Below are positions 44,910 through 53,041 of a stretch of 64,000 nucleotides of DNA, piece by piece. The position numbers and the translations under genes were made by a program. The notes under the pieces are model-generated. The model was given only the letters and a program-made list of their open reading frames with translations, had not been told where the DNA came from and did not search any database. The stretch is from Arthrobacter sp. B2a2-09 (GTDB taxonomy: Bacteria > Actinomycetota > Actinomycetes > Actinomycetales > Micrococcaceae). The stretch is from assembly GCF_027587375.1 (NCBI RefSeq), contig NZ_JAMXIC010000005.1:1-64000 (forward strand). Direction: 5' to 3'. How positions within the stretch are numbered: the stretch's first letter is position 1; each line of letters begins with the position of its first letter.

Positions 44910-45407
44910 CTAGGCGGCAGCCGGTTTGGACAGCGCTGCCACGAGTTCTTCGGGGCGGCGCGTGGACGTCAGCCAGTAAGGGGTGCGGTCCGCCGGGTCG
45001 GTGATTTCGATACGCACCACGGGATCTATCCAGCCGCGGAGGCACAGGAACGCCAGTCCATGGAGGCGGACACCGCGCTCTGCGGTGGCTTCGTCCTTGC
45101 GGAATGCGGTGACAGCGCCGACGAACTCGCGCTGGATGCTGGCGCGTCCCACTTGGACGGTGTCGCGGTCCACCACAATCGCGGCAGTGGACAACACCAG
45201 CATGGTGGTCATGATCGCGAAGAGAACCAGCGCGGCGATAATGCCCGCGGTGATGCTGATCGGCGCGAACATCAGGATGCCCGCGGCGGAGAAGCCGACC
45301 ACGACAATCCAAATCCAGGCGGAAGGCCACAGCTTTTCCGTAAACAGGACGCCCGTTTCACTTGAGGAATGGTGCGGCACGGGTACGGAAGCAGTCGATT
45401 CAGGCAT
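44910..45407 (-). CDS. DUF3093 membrane protein
   Basis: 165 residues with two adjacent membrane helices (about 28-49 and 53-75) and a cytosolic C-terminal domain with PH-like character ending in DRTPYWLTSTRRPEELVAAL. Homologue of Rv2698, found beside dut in most actinobacteria. Function unknown. Divergent from dut with about 120 bases between starts. Confidence 0.9.
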   Translation of the reverse strand: MPESTASVPVPHHSSSETGVLFTEKLWPSAWIWIVVVGFSAAGILMFAPISITAGIIAALVLFAIMTTMLVLSTAAIVVDRDTVQVGRASIQREFVGAVTAFRKDEATAERGVRLHGLAFLCLRGWIDPVVRIEITDPADRTPYWLTSTRRPEELVAALSKPAAA

Positions 45408-45513
45408 ACCACCAGCTTATCGGGACTGTGGCCCCCGGAATTAACGCGCCCTTGCCCGGCGACCGCCCTGCGACCGCCCTGCGACCGCAACCGGGGCAGT
45501 ATCCCGCGGACGA

Positions 45514-45519
45514 TAGAAT
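45514..45519 (+). promoter_or_regulatory. -10 element of dut (leaderless candidate)
   Basis: TAGAAT followed by eight bases and GTG 45528 (or two bases and GTG 45522, which would be too close). Supports the downstream GTG as start. Confidence 0.5.
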
Positions 45520-45527
45520 ATGTGACT

Positions 45528-46040
45528 GTGAGCCACGAGACAGCAGTAGCCAACCCAGCAGACACCTCCGCCGAATACGGTGCGCCGACCCTTCAGGTCC
45601 AACTGAAAATGCTCGACGCCGGTTTGGAAGCGCCGTCGTACGCCCACCCCGGTGACGCCGGCGCAGACTTGCGCGCCCGCGCGGACGTATCGCTCGCTCC
45701 GGGAGAGCGGAAGCTCGTTCCTACGGGCGTCTCAATCGCCCTGCCAAATGGCTTTGTCGCACTGATCCACCCCCGATCAGGGCTGGCAACCAAGCACGGA
45801 CTCACGGTGGTGAACGCTCCCGGGACGGTTGATGCGGGCTATCGAGGTGAAATTTCCGTGACGCTTTTGAATACGGACAAAAACCAGGCAATCGAACTCA
45901 AGCGCGGCGATAGAATTGCTCAAATGGTGATCCAGCGTGTCGAGTATGCGCAGTTCGTTTCCGTGGAAGAGTTGTCCGACACCTCGCGCGGCACCGGCGG
46001 CTTTGGATCCACCGGAGGCTTCGCGCCGGCCGTGAGCTAG
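45528..46040 (+). CDS. dut: dUTP diphosphatase
   Basis: Trimeric dUTPase of 170 residues that removes dUTP and makes dUMP for thymidylate synthesis. All five motifs are present: PGDAGADLRA (41-50), HPRSGLATKHG (81-91), NAPGTVDAGYRGEI (96-109, catalytic D102), RGDRIAQMVI (126-135) and RGTGGFGSTG (154-163). Two GTG codons (45522, 45528) compete; the second fits the promoter. First gene of dut, DUF3710, OB-fold, DUF3159, matching Rv2697c to Rv2693c in order. Confidence 0.96.
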   Translation: MSHETAVANPADTSAEYGAPTLQVQLKMLDAGLEAPSYAHPGDAGADLRARADVSLAPGERKLVPTGVSIALPNGFVALIHPRSGLATKHGLTVVNAPGTVDAGYRGEISVTLLNTDKNQAIELKRGDRIAQMVIQRVEYAQFVSVEELSDTSRGTGGFGSTGGFAPAVS

Positions 46041-46153
46041 CAACAACCCTCGGGCAATCGGCGCCGTACGGAGCTGATTGTCATGCTGCCCGCGAGTTGA
46101 CGGGCAGTCTGCGGTTTACTGGGGGGATAGACCACTACTAAGGAGACAACCCG

Positions 46154-46903
46154 ATGCTTTTTGGGCGCGGAAAGAAGTCCAAGGCTGAGCAGCCGCAAGA
46201 CAACGGCACTGAGCAGGCCGATGCCACGGCGTCGCGGCAGGACGCCGGCACGGTAGCCAGTGGAGCCGCCAAGGGCGACTTCCGTCTGTCCAGGGGGCCA
46301 TTGGATGCCAGCGAAATTGATAGCCAAGATGGCTACGTGGATCTTGGCGCCCTGCTGATCGAACCTTCCGAGGGCCTTCAACTGCGCCTCGAGGTGGAAG
46401 AGGCAACCCAGCGGGTAGTGGCGGTCACCATGGACCTCGATGGCTCGAGCCTCCAGCTCCAGGCGTTTGCCGCTCCACGTTCCGAAGGGCTGTGGGACGA
46501 GATCCGCGAACAAATCGGCCAGTCCGTGTCCAGCCAAGGAGGCGAAGTCGAAGAAATCGTCGGCACCTTCGGCACGGAACTCGTCGCCAAACTTCCTACC
46601 GAATCCGCCGACGGCGGGCGTGGCTTCCGGGCTGCTCGATTCATGGGCGTGGATGGACCCCGCTGGTTCCTCCGTGGTGTCATCGGCGGCCACGCCGCTT
46701 TGGATCGGGACGCGGCCGAAGGACTGGAGAACCTCTTCCGCAAGGTTGTGGTCATTCGCGGAGACAACCCCATGCCGCCCCGTGAGCTGCTTCAGCTGAA
46801 GCTGCCCAAGGACGCCGTAGCCCCCGGGCAGCAGGGTGCTCCCCATGAAACGCCGGAGCTTCAGCAACCCGAACGCGGCCCGGAGATCACCCAGATTGGC
46901 TGA
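46154..46903 (+). CDS. DUF3710 protein
   Basis: 249-residue actinobacterial protein, homologue of Rv2696c, function unknown. N-terminus is basic (MLFGRGKKSKAEQ), then a low-complexity segment, then the conserved core from about residue 55 (GYVDLGALLIEP; LQLQAFAAPRSEGLWDEIR; PRWFLRGVIGGHAALD). Ends in a disordered Gln/Pro tail. AAGGAG at eight-base spacing before the ATG. Overlaps the next gene. Confidence 0.9.
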   Translation: MLFGRGKKSKAEQPQDNGTEQADATASRQDAGTVASGAAKGDFRLSRGPLDASEIDSQDGYVDLGALLIEPSEGLQLRLEVEEATQRVVAVTMDLDGSSLQLQAFAAPRSEGLWDEIREQIGQSVSSQGGEVEEIVGTFGTELVAKLPTESADGGRGFRAARFMGVDGPRWFLRGVIGGHAALDRDAAEGLENLFRKVVVIRGDNPMPPRELLQLKLPKDAVAPGQQGAPHETPELQQPERGPEITQIG

Positions 46904-47249
46904 CAAAGCGGCTCGCGCCGCTGCCGACCCCGGCAGCCCGGCGTCCCGGCCCCTCACTGAGCTCCCCGTGCGGGGCCGAGTCGACTGCACGGGTTTCATC
47001 GAGTCGGTGACCTACCAGCCCGCCAATGAGCAAGCACACTTCTCGGCGATCGTCGTCGATCGGATTGCGCACAGGGGCGACACGGGTCCGTTGACCCGCT
47101 TGCGCGTCATCTGGCTCGGGCGCCGCAAGGTGCCCGGCATCGAACCCGGGACTGTCCTACGGCTCGAAGGCATGGTCACTCCGCGGGACGGGATGCCCAC
47201 CATGTTCAATCCGCGCTATGAAATCCTCTCCCGGCAGGAGCACCAATGA
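46845..47249 (+). CDS. OB-fold nucleic acid-binding domain protein
   Basis: About 134 residues; homologue of Rv2694c. The OB core runs from VRGRVDCTGFIESVTYQP to PTMFNPRYEIL, with RLRVIWLGRRKVPGI as central strands; this resembles RecG/tRNA-anticodon type OB domains. The start is uncertain: ATG 46845 overlaps DUF3710 by 59 bases, while TTG 46896 overlaps by eight and gives 117 residues. Stop overlaps the ATG of the DUF3159 gene (ATGA, 47246-47249), so translation is coupled. Confidence 0.85.
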   Translation: MKRRSFSNPNAARRSPRLADKAARAAADPGSPASRPLTELPVRGRVDCTGFIESVTYQPANEQAHFSAIVVDRIAHRGDTGPLTRLRVIWLGRRKVPGIEPGTVLRLEGMVTPRDGMPTMFNPRYEILSRQEHQ

Positions 47250-48067
47250 CCGTCGCCAACGGATCCGGCCCCCACGAAAAGCCTGCGCAGGAAAAGCCAG
47301 CGCAGGAAAAGCCAGCGCAGGAAAAGCCTGGCCCGGCAGAGGATTCCCGGCAGGGCACCCAGGGGCCAAGCATTGCGGACATCGCCGCAGGCTACGCCGA
47401 AAAAGCCGGACTCCAACGCAACAGCCACGGGCACGTGGACATCCTCAAATCGGCCGGGGGTGTTCAGGGGATAGCCGAAAGCATCGTGCCGGGCCTCGTA
47501 TTCCTGATCGCTTTCATGGTCACCCGCGACCTTCCGGCCTCCCTGATTGCCTCTCTCGCGTCGGCAGCCGTCTTCACCGTGGTCCGGCTGGTCCAGCGGC
47601 GCCCGTTGACCCAGGCGCTTGCCGGGATCGCCGGCGTCGCCATCTCCGCTTGGCTCGCGAACACCACCGGCAAGGCCGAGGATTTCTACGTCCTGGGTTT
47701 CTACACGAATGTCGCCTACATCGTGGGAATGGTGCTGTCGATCCTGCTCAAGTGGCCGATCGCCGGCCTGCTGTTCGGCTTCGTCCGCAACGAAGGCTTC
47801 GAATGGCGGAAGAAACCGGAGCGTTTGCGGGCCTATGTCATCGGAACGTGGGTGGTCATTGCGGTGCTGGCACTACGGCTTGTGGTCCAGGTGCCCCTGT
47901 ATTTCATGGGTGAGCCGGGCCTCGCCGCGCTCGCTACCATGAGGCTGATCATGGGCGCTCCGCTGTACATCCTGGGTCTCTGGATTGCGTGGCTCCTGAC
48001 CCGGCCGGCGCCGGGCCAGAAGCCGGTCCGTGATACTCAGCCGTCGAAACCGTCGTCGTCGGACTGA
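47246..48067 (+). CDS. DUF3159 membrane protein
   Basis: 273 residues, homologue of Rv2693c. Hydrophilic N-terminus with three AQEKP repeats, then five or six membrane helices between about 80 and 255. No catalytic motif. The conserved neighbourhood with ceoBC and the KimA-like permease hints at a role in ion or membrane homeostasis, but this is only context. Its last 31 bases overlap the end of ceoC on the other strand. Confidence 0.88.
   Translation: MTVANGSGPHEKPAQEKPAQEKPAQEKPGPAEDSRQGTQGPSIADIAAGYAEKAGLQRNSHGHVDILKSAGGVQGIAESIVPGLVFLIAFMVTRDLPASLIASLASAAVFTVVRLVQRRPLTQALAGIAGVAISAWLANTTGKAEDFYVLGFYTNVAYIVGMVLSILLKWPIAGLLFGFVRNEGFEWRKKPERLRAYVIGTWVVIAVLALRLVVQVPLYFMGEPGLAALATMRLIMGAPLYILGLWIAWLLTRPAPGQKPVRDTQPSKPSSSD
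47285..47329 (+). repeat. 15-bp tandem repeat, three copies, in DUF3159 gene
   Basis: GCGCAGGAAAAGCCA at 47285-47299 and 47300-47314, and a third copy ending in T at 47315-47329. Encodes AQEKP x3 near the N-terminus. Confidence 0.85.
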
Positions 48068-48768
48068 TCCGAAAACTCTTCCTCGACGTCAACTGAACCA
48101 TGGTCCGCGGCGGACGGAGAGAGCAGGGACCTGAGGCCGTCTTCGGCCGCAATGGTCGTGACGAAGAACAGTTCGTCGCCGCCGTCGATCACGTCGTCGC
48201 GGCTCGGTGTGATGGGCGCATGGTCCCGGAGGATCGCCACCAAGGTGGCGTCTTCGGGCCATTCGATGCCGCCCACAGTGCTGCCGATGATGTGCGAGTC
48301 GTGCGGAACCGTAAATTCCACGAGCGAGGACACACCAGTCTGCAAGGTCAGCAAGCGGACGAGGTCACCGATTTCCACGGCTTCTTCCACGAGCGCCGTC
48401 ATGAGCTGCGGGGTGTTGACGGCGACGTCGACGCCCCAGGAATCGTTGAACATCCAGTCGTTCTTGGGATTATTGACCCGGCCCACCGTTCGGCCCACAC
48501 CGAATTCGGTCTTGGCCAGCAAGGACACCACAAGGTTGACTTTGTCGTCGCCGGTCGCGGACACGACGACGTCGGCCCCTTCCAACTTCGCTTCCTGCAG
48601 CGTGCTCAATTCGCACGCATCGCCCACCAGCCAACGGGCCCCGCGGAGGCCGCTGCGCCCAATGACCTCCGGTTTGAGGTCGATCAGCATGATCTCGTGC
48701 TTGTGGGCGAGCAATTCCCGCGCGATCGATGAACCGACGCTGCCAGCGCCGACAATAACGACTTTCAC
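48037..48768 (-). CDS. ceoC: TrkA-type potassium regulatory protein CeoC
   Basis: 243-residue cytosolic RCK/KTN protein. N-terminal NAD(H)-binding Rossmann domain (MKVVIVGAGSVGSSIARELL; nucleotide acidic residue in MLIDL), C-terminal RCK_C domain (LVEFTVPHDSHIIGSTVG... to VTTIAAEDG), and an acidic tail. RCK_C domains bind ligands such as c-di-AMP in other bacteria. Its start overlaps the ceoB stop by four bases (ATGA). Probably forms a hetero-complex with CeoB that gates a potassium channel or transporter. Confidence 0.92.
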   Translation of the reverse strand: MKVVIVGAGSVGSSIARELLAHKHEIMLIDLKPEVIGRSGLRGARWLVGDACELSTLQEAKLEGADVVVSATGDDKVNLVVSLLAKTEFGVGRTVGRVNNPKNDWMFNDSWGVDVAVNTPQLMTALVEEAVEIGDLVRLLTLQTGVSSLVEFTVPHDSHIIGSTVGGIEWPEDATLVAILRDHAPITPSRDDVIDGGDELFFVTTIAAEDGLRSLLSPSAADHGSVDVEEEFSDQSDDDGFDG

Positions 48769-49439
48769 TCAGACTCCTTGGCGGGTGCGCTGGCGAGGAC
48801 GCGCGCCACCTCGGCGCTGCGGTCCAGATTCAACATGGCGTGCACGGTGTCGCCCTCCTGGTACGCCGTTCCGGCCTGGGGCAGGACGCCCTCACCAAAG
48901 CGGGTAAGGAAAGCGATACGGATTCCGGATGCTGCTTCGATGGCAGTCAACGGGTGCCCGATCCAGCCTTCGTTGAGGTCGACTTCGGACAAAACCAGCC
49001 GACCGGAGGGTTCGCGGTAATCGCCTGCCAAGTGTTGCTCGGGCAGGATCCGGCGCAGGACCTGGTCCGCGCTCCAGCGCACGGCGGCTACCGTGGGGAT
49101 GCCCAGGCGCTGGTAGATTTCGGCGCGGCCGGGATCGTAGATCCGGGCAACAACATGCGAAACATGGAAGGTTTCACGGGCTACCCGGGTGGCGAGGATA
49201 TTGGAATTGTCACCGCTGGAGACAGCGGCGAAGGCGTACGCCTCTTCGCAACCTGCCTGCTTGAGGGTGTCCCGGTCAAAGCCGACGCCCGTGACTTTCC
49301 TGCCGGTGAATCCGCTGCGCAAACGGCGGAAGGCACGATCGTCCTGGTCGATGATCGCCACCGAATGGCCGGCGTCTTCCAAGGTGTGCGCCAACGTTGC
49401 GCCTACTCGTCCGCAACCCATGATCACAAAGTGAGCCAC
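48765..49439 (-). CDS. ceoB: TrkA-type potassium regulatory protein CeoB
   Basis: 224-residue RCK/KTN protein: Rossmann motif MGCGRVGATLAHTLEDAGH, acidic residue in AIIDQD, and RCK_C domain (RLVLSEVDLNEGWIGHPL to YQEGDTVHAML). Start GTG 49439 with AAGGAG five bases upstream; the open frame further upstream is not conserved. Homologue of Rv2691. Divergent from a KimA-like permease (110 bases between starts), the same arrangement as in Mycobacterium. Confidence 0.92.
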   Translation of the reverse strand: MAHFVIMGCGRVGATLAHTLEDAGHSVAIIDQDDRAFRRLRSGFTGRKVTGVGFDRDTLKQAGCEEAYAFAAVSSGDNSNILATRVARETFHVSHVVARIYDPGRAEIYQRLGIPTVAAVRWSADQVLRRILPEQHLAGDYREPSGRLVLSEVDLNEGWIGHPLTAIEAASGIRIAFLTRFGEGVLPQAGTAYQEGDTVHAMLNLDRSAEVARVLASAPAKESE

Positions 49440-49537
49440 GGTTTCTCCTTCACTCTTATGCATGCCGCTCGGTAAGACTCTACCGGGGCAAGTCGCGGAA
49501 GCCAGTCCGCCGTCATGACATCGCGTTCGATTCAGAG

Positions 49538-49543
49538 TAGCTT
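49538..49543 (+). promoter_or_regulatory. -10 element of KimA-like gene (leaderless candidate)
   Basis: TAGCTT, six bases, then GTG at 49550. This leaves no room for a 5' riboswitch. Confidence 0.5.
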
Positions 49544-49549
49544 TGCGGA

Positions 49550-51523
49550 GTGCTGACAATTCTCAACGCCGCGAAGCGGGTGTTGGTGGGGCGGCCGTTC
49601 CGGAACGACCGCCTGGCCCACACCCTGCTTCCCAAGCGCATTGCGCTGCCGATTTTCGCCTCGGACGCCCTGTCCTCTGTGGCGTACGCCCCCGACGAAA
49701 TCCTGCTGACGCTGGCCCTCGCGGGCGTGAGTGCCGTGGCCATTTCGCCACTGGTCGGCCTCGCAGTCATGGTGGTCTTGCTCACGGTTGTTGCCTCGTA
49801 CCGGCAGAACGTTCACGCTTACCCTTCCGGTGGCGGCGACTACGAAATCGCAAACGTCAACCTGGGAAAGTTCGCGGGCCTGACCGTTGCGGCCGCGTTG
49901 TTGGTGGACTATGTCCTCACCGTCGCTGTGTCGATGTCCTCCGCAGCGGCATACCTGACCACCGCGATCCCGGCCTGGCATGGGCAGCAGGCGCTCATCG
50001 CCACAGTCGGCGTCGTCATCCTGGCCCTGGTGAACCTGCGCGGAATCAAGGAAGCCGGCAGTGTCTTCGCGGTTCCCACCTACATCTTCATGTTCTCCAT
50101 CCTGGGCATGACGGCCGTGGGTATCTTCCAAGCGGCCACCGGCCAACTCGGCCAGGCTCCCTCGGCGGCGTTCACCATCGTCCCGCAAGAGGGATTCGAC
50201 CAGGGCCTCGTGGGCCTGGCAGGGGCGTTCCTGCTCCTGCGGGCCTTCTCCTCCGGCGCTGCCGCCCTGACCGGTGTGGAGGCCATCAGCAACGGTGTGC
50301 CGAACTTCAAGAAGCCCAAGAGCAAGAACGCGGCCACCACGCTGTTGCTGCTCGGAGTCATCGCCTCGGCCATGCTCGCGGGCATCATCTACCTTGCCAA
50401 CGCCACTAAGGTCCACATCGTGCTGGATCCGGCCAAGGAATTCCTCCTGCACGGCCAACCGCTCCCGGATGACTACATCCAGAACCCGGCCATCAGCCAG
50501 ATTGCACAGACCATCTTCGGCGCCGGGTCCATCCCGTTCTACATTGTTGTCGCCGCCACCGGCGTCATCCTCGTCTTCGCGTCCAACACTGCGTTCAACG
50601 GATTCCCGGTCCTGGGTTCCATCCTCGCCCAGGACGGCTACCTGCCCCGCCAGCTTCGGACCCGCGGAGACCGCCTGGCCTTCAGCAACGGCGTCCTGGC
50701 CCTTGCGGCCGGGGCCCTGGTCCTCATCATTTCCTTCAACGCCGATGTCACCAAGCTGATCCAGCTGTACATCGTTGGCGTCTTCATTTCCTTCACGATG
50801 AGCCAGCTGGGCATGGTGCGGCACTGGGGCAGGCAACTCAAGCTTGCGCAGGACAAGGCGGTCCGCCGCAGGATCGTGAAGTCCCGCACCATCAACATGG
50901 TCGGCTTTGGAATGACCGCGTTGGTGCTGACCATCGTGCTGATCACCAAGTTCGAACAGGGCGCCTGGATCGCCCTCCTGGCGATGTTCGTGCTGTTCCT
51001 CATCATGTGGAGCATCCGGGCGCACTACGACAATGTGGCCAAGGAACTGGCCGTTGACGAGGACTCTTCCCCGCGCGCGTTGCCTACCCGGGTTCATGCC
51101 GTGCTCCTGGTGTCCCATGTCCGCAAACCGGTGCTGCGCGCACTCGCCTATGCGAGGGCATCGAGGCCGTCCCGGCTCGACGCCATCATCGTCGACATCG
51201 ACCACGCGGAAACGGCGCACACCGTCGAGGCCTGGGAAAAGCTGGACATCCCGGTCCCGTTGACCGTCTTGGCGAGCCCCTACCGGGAAACCGTCACGCC
51301 CATCCTGGACTACGTCAAGAACATGCGCCGCGACTCCCCACGCGACCTGATCGTCGTCTACATCCCGGAGTACGTCGTCGGCAAGTGGTGGGAACAGCTC
51401 GTCCACAACCAGACCGCCTTGCGCATCAAGGCCCGGCTTCACTTTGAACCCGGCGTCATGGTGGCCAGCGTTCCATGGCAATTGAAGTCCTCCGAAGAAG
51501 CAAAGGCATTGCAGGATACCTAA
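49550..51523 (+). CDS. APC-superfamily permease, KimA-like potassium transporter candidate
   Basis: 657 residues: about 12 membrane helices (to about residue 490) and a cytosolic C-terminal domain of universal-stress-protein type (HAVLLVSHVRKPVLRALAYA). Usually annotated only as APC permease. Compared from memory with B. subtilis KimA it shares FASDALSSVAY (D39, Y46), SYRQNVHAYPSGGGDY, LLVDYVLTVAVS (D120, Y121) and LVNLRGIKEAGS; the D/Y pairs correspond to potassium-site residues of KimA. Divergent neighbours are TrkA-type regulators. Stop overlaps the next ATG (TAATG). Confidence 0.85.
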   Translation: MLTILNAAKRVLVGRPFRNDRLAHTLLPKRIALPIFASDALSSVAYAPDEILLTLALAGVSAVAISPLVGLAVMVVLLTVVASYRQNVHAYPSGGGDYEIANVNLGKFAGLTVAAALLVDYVLTVAVSMSSAAAYLTTAIPAWHGQQALIATVGVVILALVNLRGIKEAGSVFAVPTYIFMFSILGMTAVGIFQAATGQLGQAPSAAFTIVPQEGFDQGLVGLAGAFLLLRAFSSGAAALTGVEAISNGVPNFKKPKSKNAATTLLLLGVIASAMLAGIIYLANATKVHIVLDPAKEFLLHGQPLPDDYIQNPAISQIAQTIFGAGSIPFYIVVAATGVILVFASNTAFNGFPVLGSILAQDGYLPRQLRTRGDRLAFSNGVLALAAGALVLIISFNADVTKLIQLYIVGVFISFTMSQLGMVRHWGRQLKLAQDKAVRRRIVKSRTINMVGFGMTALVLTIVLITKFEQGAWIALLAMFVLFLIMWSIRAHYDNVAKELAVDEDSSPRALPTRVHAVLLVSHVRKPVLRALAYARASRPSRLDAIIVDIDHAETAHTVEAWEKLDIPVPLTVLASPYRETVTPILDYVKNMRRDSPRDLIVVYIPEYVVGKWWEQLVHNQTALRIKARLHFEPGVMVASVPWQLKSSEEAKALQDT

Positions 51524-52902
51524 TGACCCACCCCAGCAACACCGAATCCAGCTCGCCCACGGCCCAGGACGGAGCTGCCACGGAGCTGGTGGTGGACCTT
51601 GGCCCCATCGCCCATGGCGGCCACTTTGTCGCACGGCACGAAGGCCGGGTCATTTTTGTGCGGCACGGCATCCCGGGGGAGAAGGTGCGGATCCGGCTGA
51701 CCGACGCGGGAGAGTCTTCCCGTTTCTGGCGTGCCGACGTCGTCGACGTCCTGGAAGCGTCGGACGACCGGACACGCCATTTCTGGCCACTCGCCGATTC
51801 CCTTGCCGCTTGGCGCAAGGGCGGTCCGCCCGTGGGCGGCGCAGAACTCGGGCACGTGACACTGGAACGGCAGCGACTGCTCAAATCCGAAGTCCTCGCC
51901 GAGCAGCTGAAGCGGCTCGCCGGCGTCGAACTCAATGTCGAAGTGGAGCCGGCGGCCGCTGGTGACTCTGGCTCCGGCGGCGATACAGGGCTCGGCTGGC
52001 GGACCCGCGCCAGCTTTGCCGTCACCCCCGATGGCCGGCTGGGGATGCATGCCCACCGCTCCGACGTCGTCATTCCGGTCCACGAGATGCCCTTGGCAGT
52101 GCCGGGCATTAACGACTTGCGGCTCTGGGACATCGATCTGCGGGGGATCTCGCGGGTGGAAGTGGCCGCGCCTGCCAACGGATCGCGTCCGCTCGTCCTT
52201 CTCGCCCCGGAAGAAGGTACCGATGCCCGGCGCCTCAACCGGATCCTGGGCCAGCTCCCGCATGAAGTATCAGTGGCCAGCTTCGACTCCGTCCGTGGAG
52301 AAGTCCTGCAGCTGCGGGGCAGGACGTGGGTCCAGGAATCGGCCGCCGGTCACGAATACCGCGTGACGGGAGAAGGGTTCTGGCAGATCCACAAGGATGC
52401 CCCCGGGACCCTGGTGGGCGCGGTGACGGGATTCCTGCACGACGGCGGCTACCTCCTTCCGGGATCGGCCGTCGCCGATCTTTACGCGGGAGCCGGATTG
52501 TTTACGGCGCCCTTGGCGGATGCGGTGGGGATCACCGGTTCGGTGCTGTCCGTCGAAGGATCGCCCGGGACCAGCCGGGACGCCCGCAAGAATCTGCATG
52601 GAGAGACCCACGTGGAAATTGTCCAGGGCAGGGTGGAACGTGTCCTCCGGCAGCGCCCCCGGAGCTTCGACGCCTTGGTGATCGACCCGCCGCGGGCTGG
52701 TGCGGGCAAAGCCGTGATCAGCCAGCTCATCGAGTCCGGGCCGCGGGCAATCGCCTATGTGTCGTGTGATCCGGCCTCCTTCGCGCGTGATCTGGGGTAC
52801 TTCCGGAACGGCGGGTGGCGCCTTGAATCCCTCCGGGCCTTTGACCTGTATCCGCACACACATCACCTGGAGACCGTTGCGTTGCTGGTGCCCGCGGCAT
52901 AG
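51523..52902 (+). CDS. TrmA/RumA family RNA (uracil-5-)-methyltransferase
   Basis: 459 residues. N-terminal TRAM domain (about 20-75), SAM-binding motif ADLYAGAGLFTAPL, catalytic VIDPPRAGAGKAVI and cysteine in AYVSCDPASFARDL. The four cysteines that bind the Fe-S cluster in E. coli RlmD are missing: the equivalent region reads AAWRKGGPPVGGAELGHVTLERQ. Target (tRNA U54 or a 23S rRNA uridine) cannot be told. Start ATG 51523 shares a base with the permease stop. Homologue of Rv2689c by position. Confidence 0.9.
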   Translation: MTHPSNTESSSPTAQDGAATELVVDLGPIAHGGHFVARHEGRVIFVRHGIPGEKVRIRLTDAGESSRFWRADVVDVLEASDDRTRHFWPLADSLAAWRKGGPPVGGAELGHVTLERQRLLKSEVLAEQLKRLAGVELNVEVEPAAAGDSGSGGDTGLGWRTRASFAVTPDGRLGMHAHRSDVVIPVHEMPLAVPGINDLRLWDIDLRGISRVEVAAPANGSRPLVLLAPEEGTDARRLNRILGQLPHEVSVASFDSVRGEVLQLRGRTWVQESAAGHEYRVTGEGFWQIHKDAPGTLVGAVTGFLHDGGYLLPGSAVADLYAGAGLFTAPLADAVGITGSVLSVEGSPGTSRDARKNLHGETHVEIVQGRVERVLRQRPRSFDALVIDPPRAGAGKAVISQLIESGPRAIAYVSCDPASFARDLGYFRNGGWRLESLRAFDLYPHTHHLETVALLVPAA

Positions 52903-53041
52903 CCGCCACTACGATGGTGGAGAAGTCCTACGTCGCGCTTCACTTCTCCACCGGCCGGCAGTCGCTCAGCTTAGGTTTGCCTAACTAGCTAGCGGTCAAC
53001 CACGCGACAAAGATGAAAGCTGTTGCGAGAGGAGTCCTGCC

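Noticed and set aside
44850..44910. GGGCC...GGCCC hairpin between DUF4193 and DUF3093 genes
   Set aside because: Stem is short and has no T tract on either side; not strong enough to call a terminator.
49440..49549. Possible c-di-AMP (ydaO) riboswitch before the KimA-like gene
   Set aside because: The gap is only 110 bases, must hold the ceoB promoter too, and the -10 element sits six bases before the start codon.
49532..51634. 700-codon open frame on the minus strand over the KimA-like gene
   Set aside because: Full antisense of a membrane protein gene; Gly/Gln/Asp-rich without domain features.
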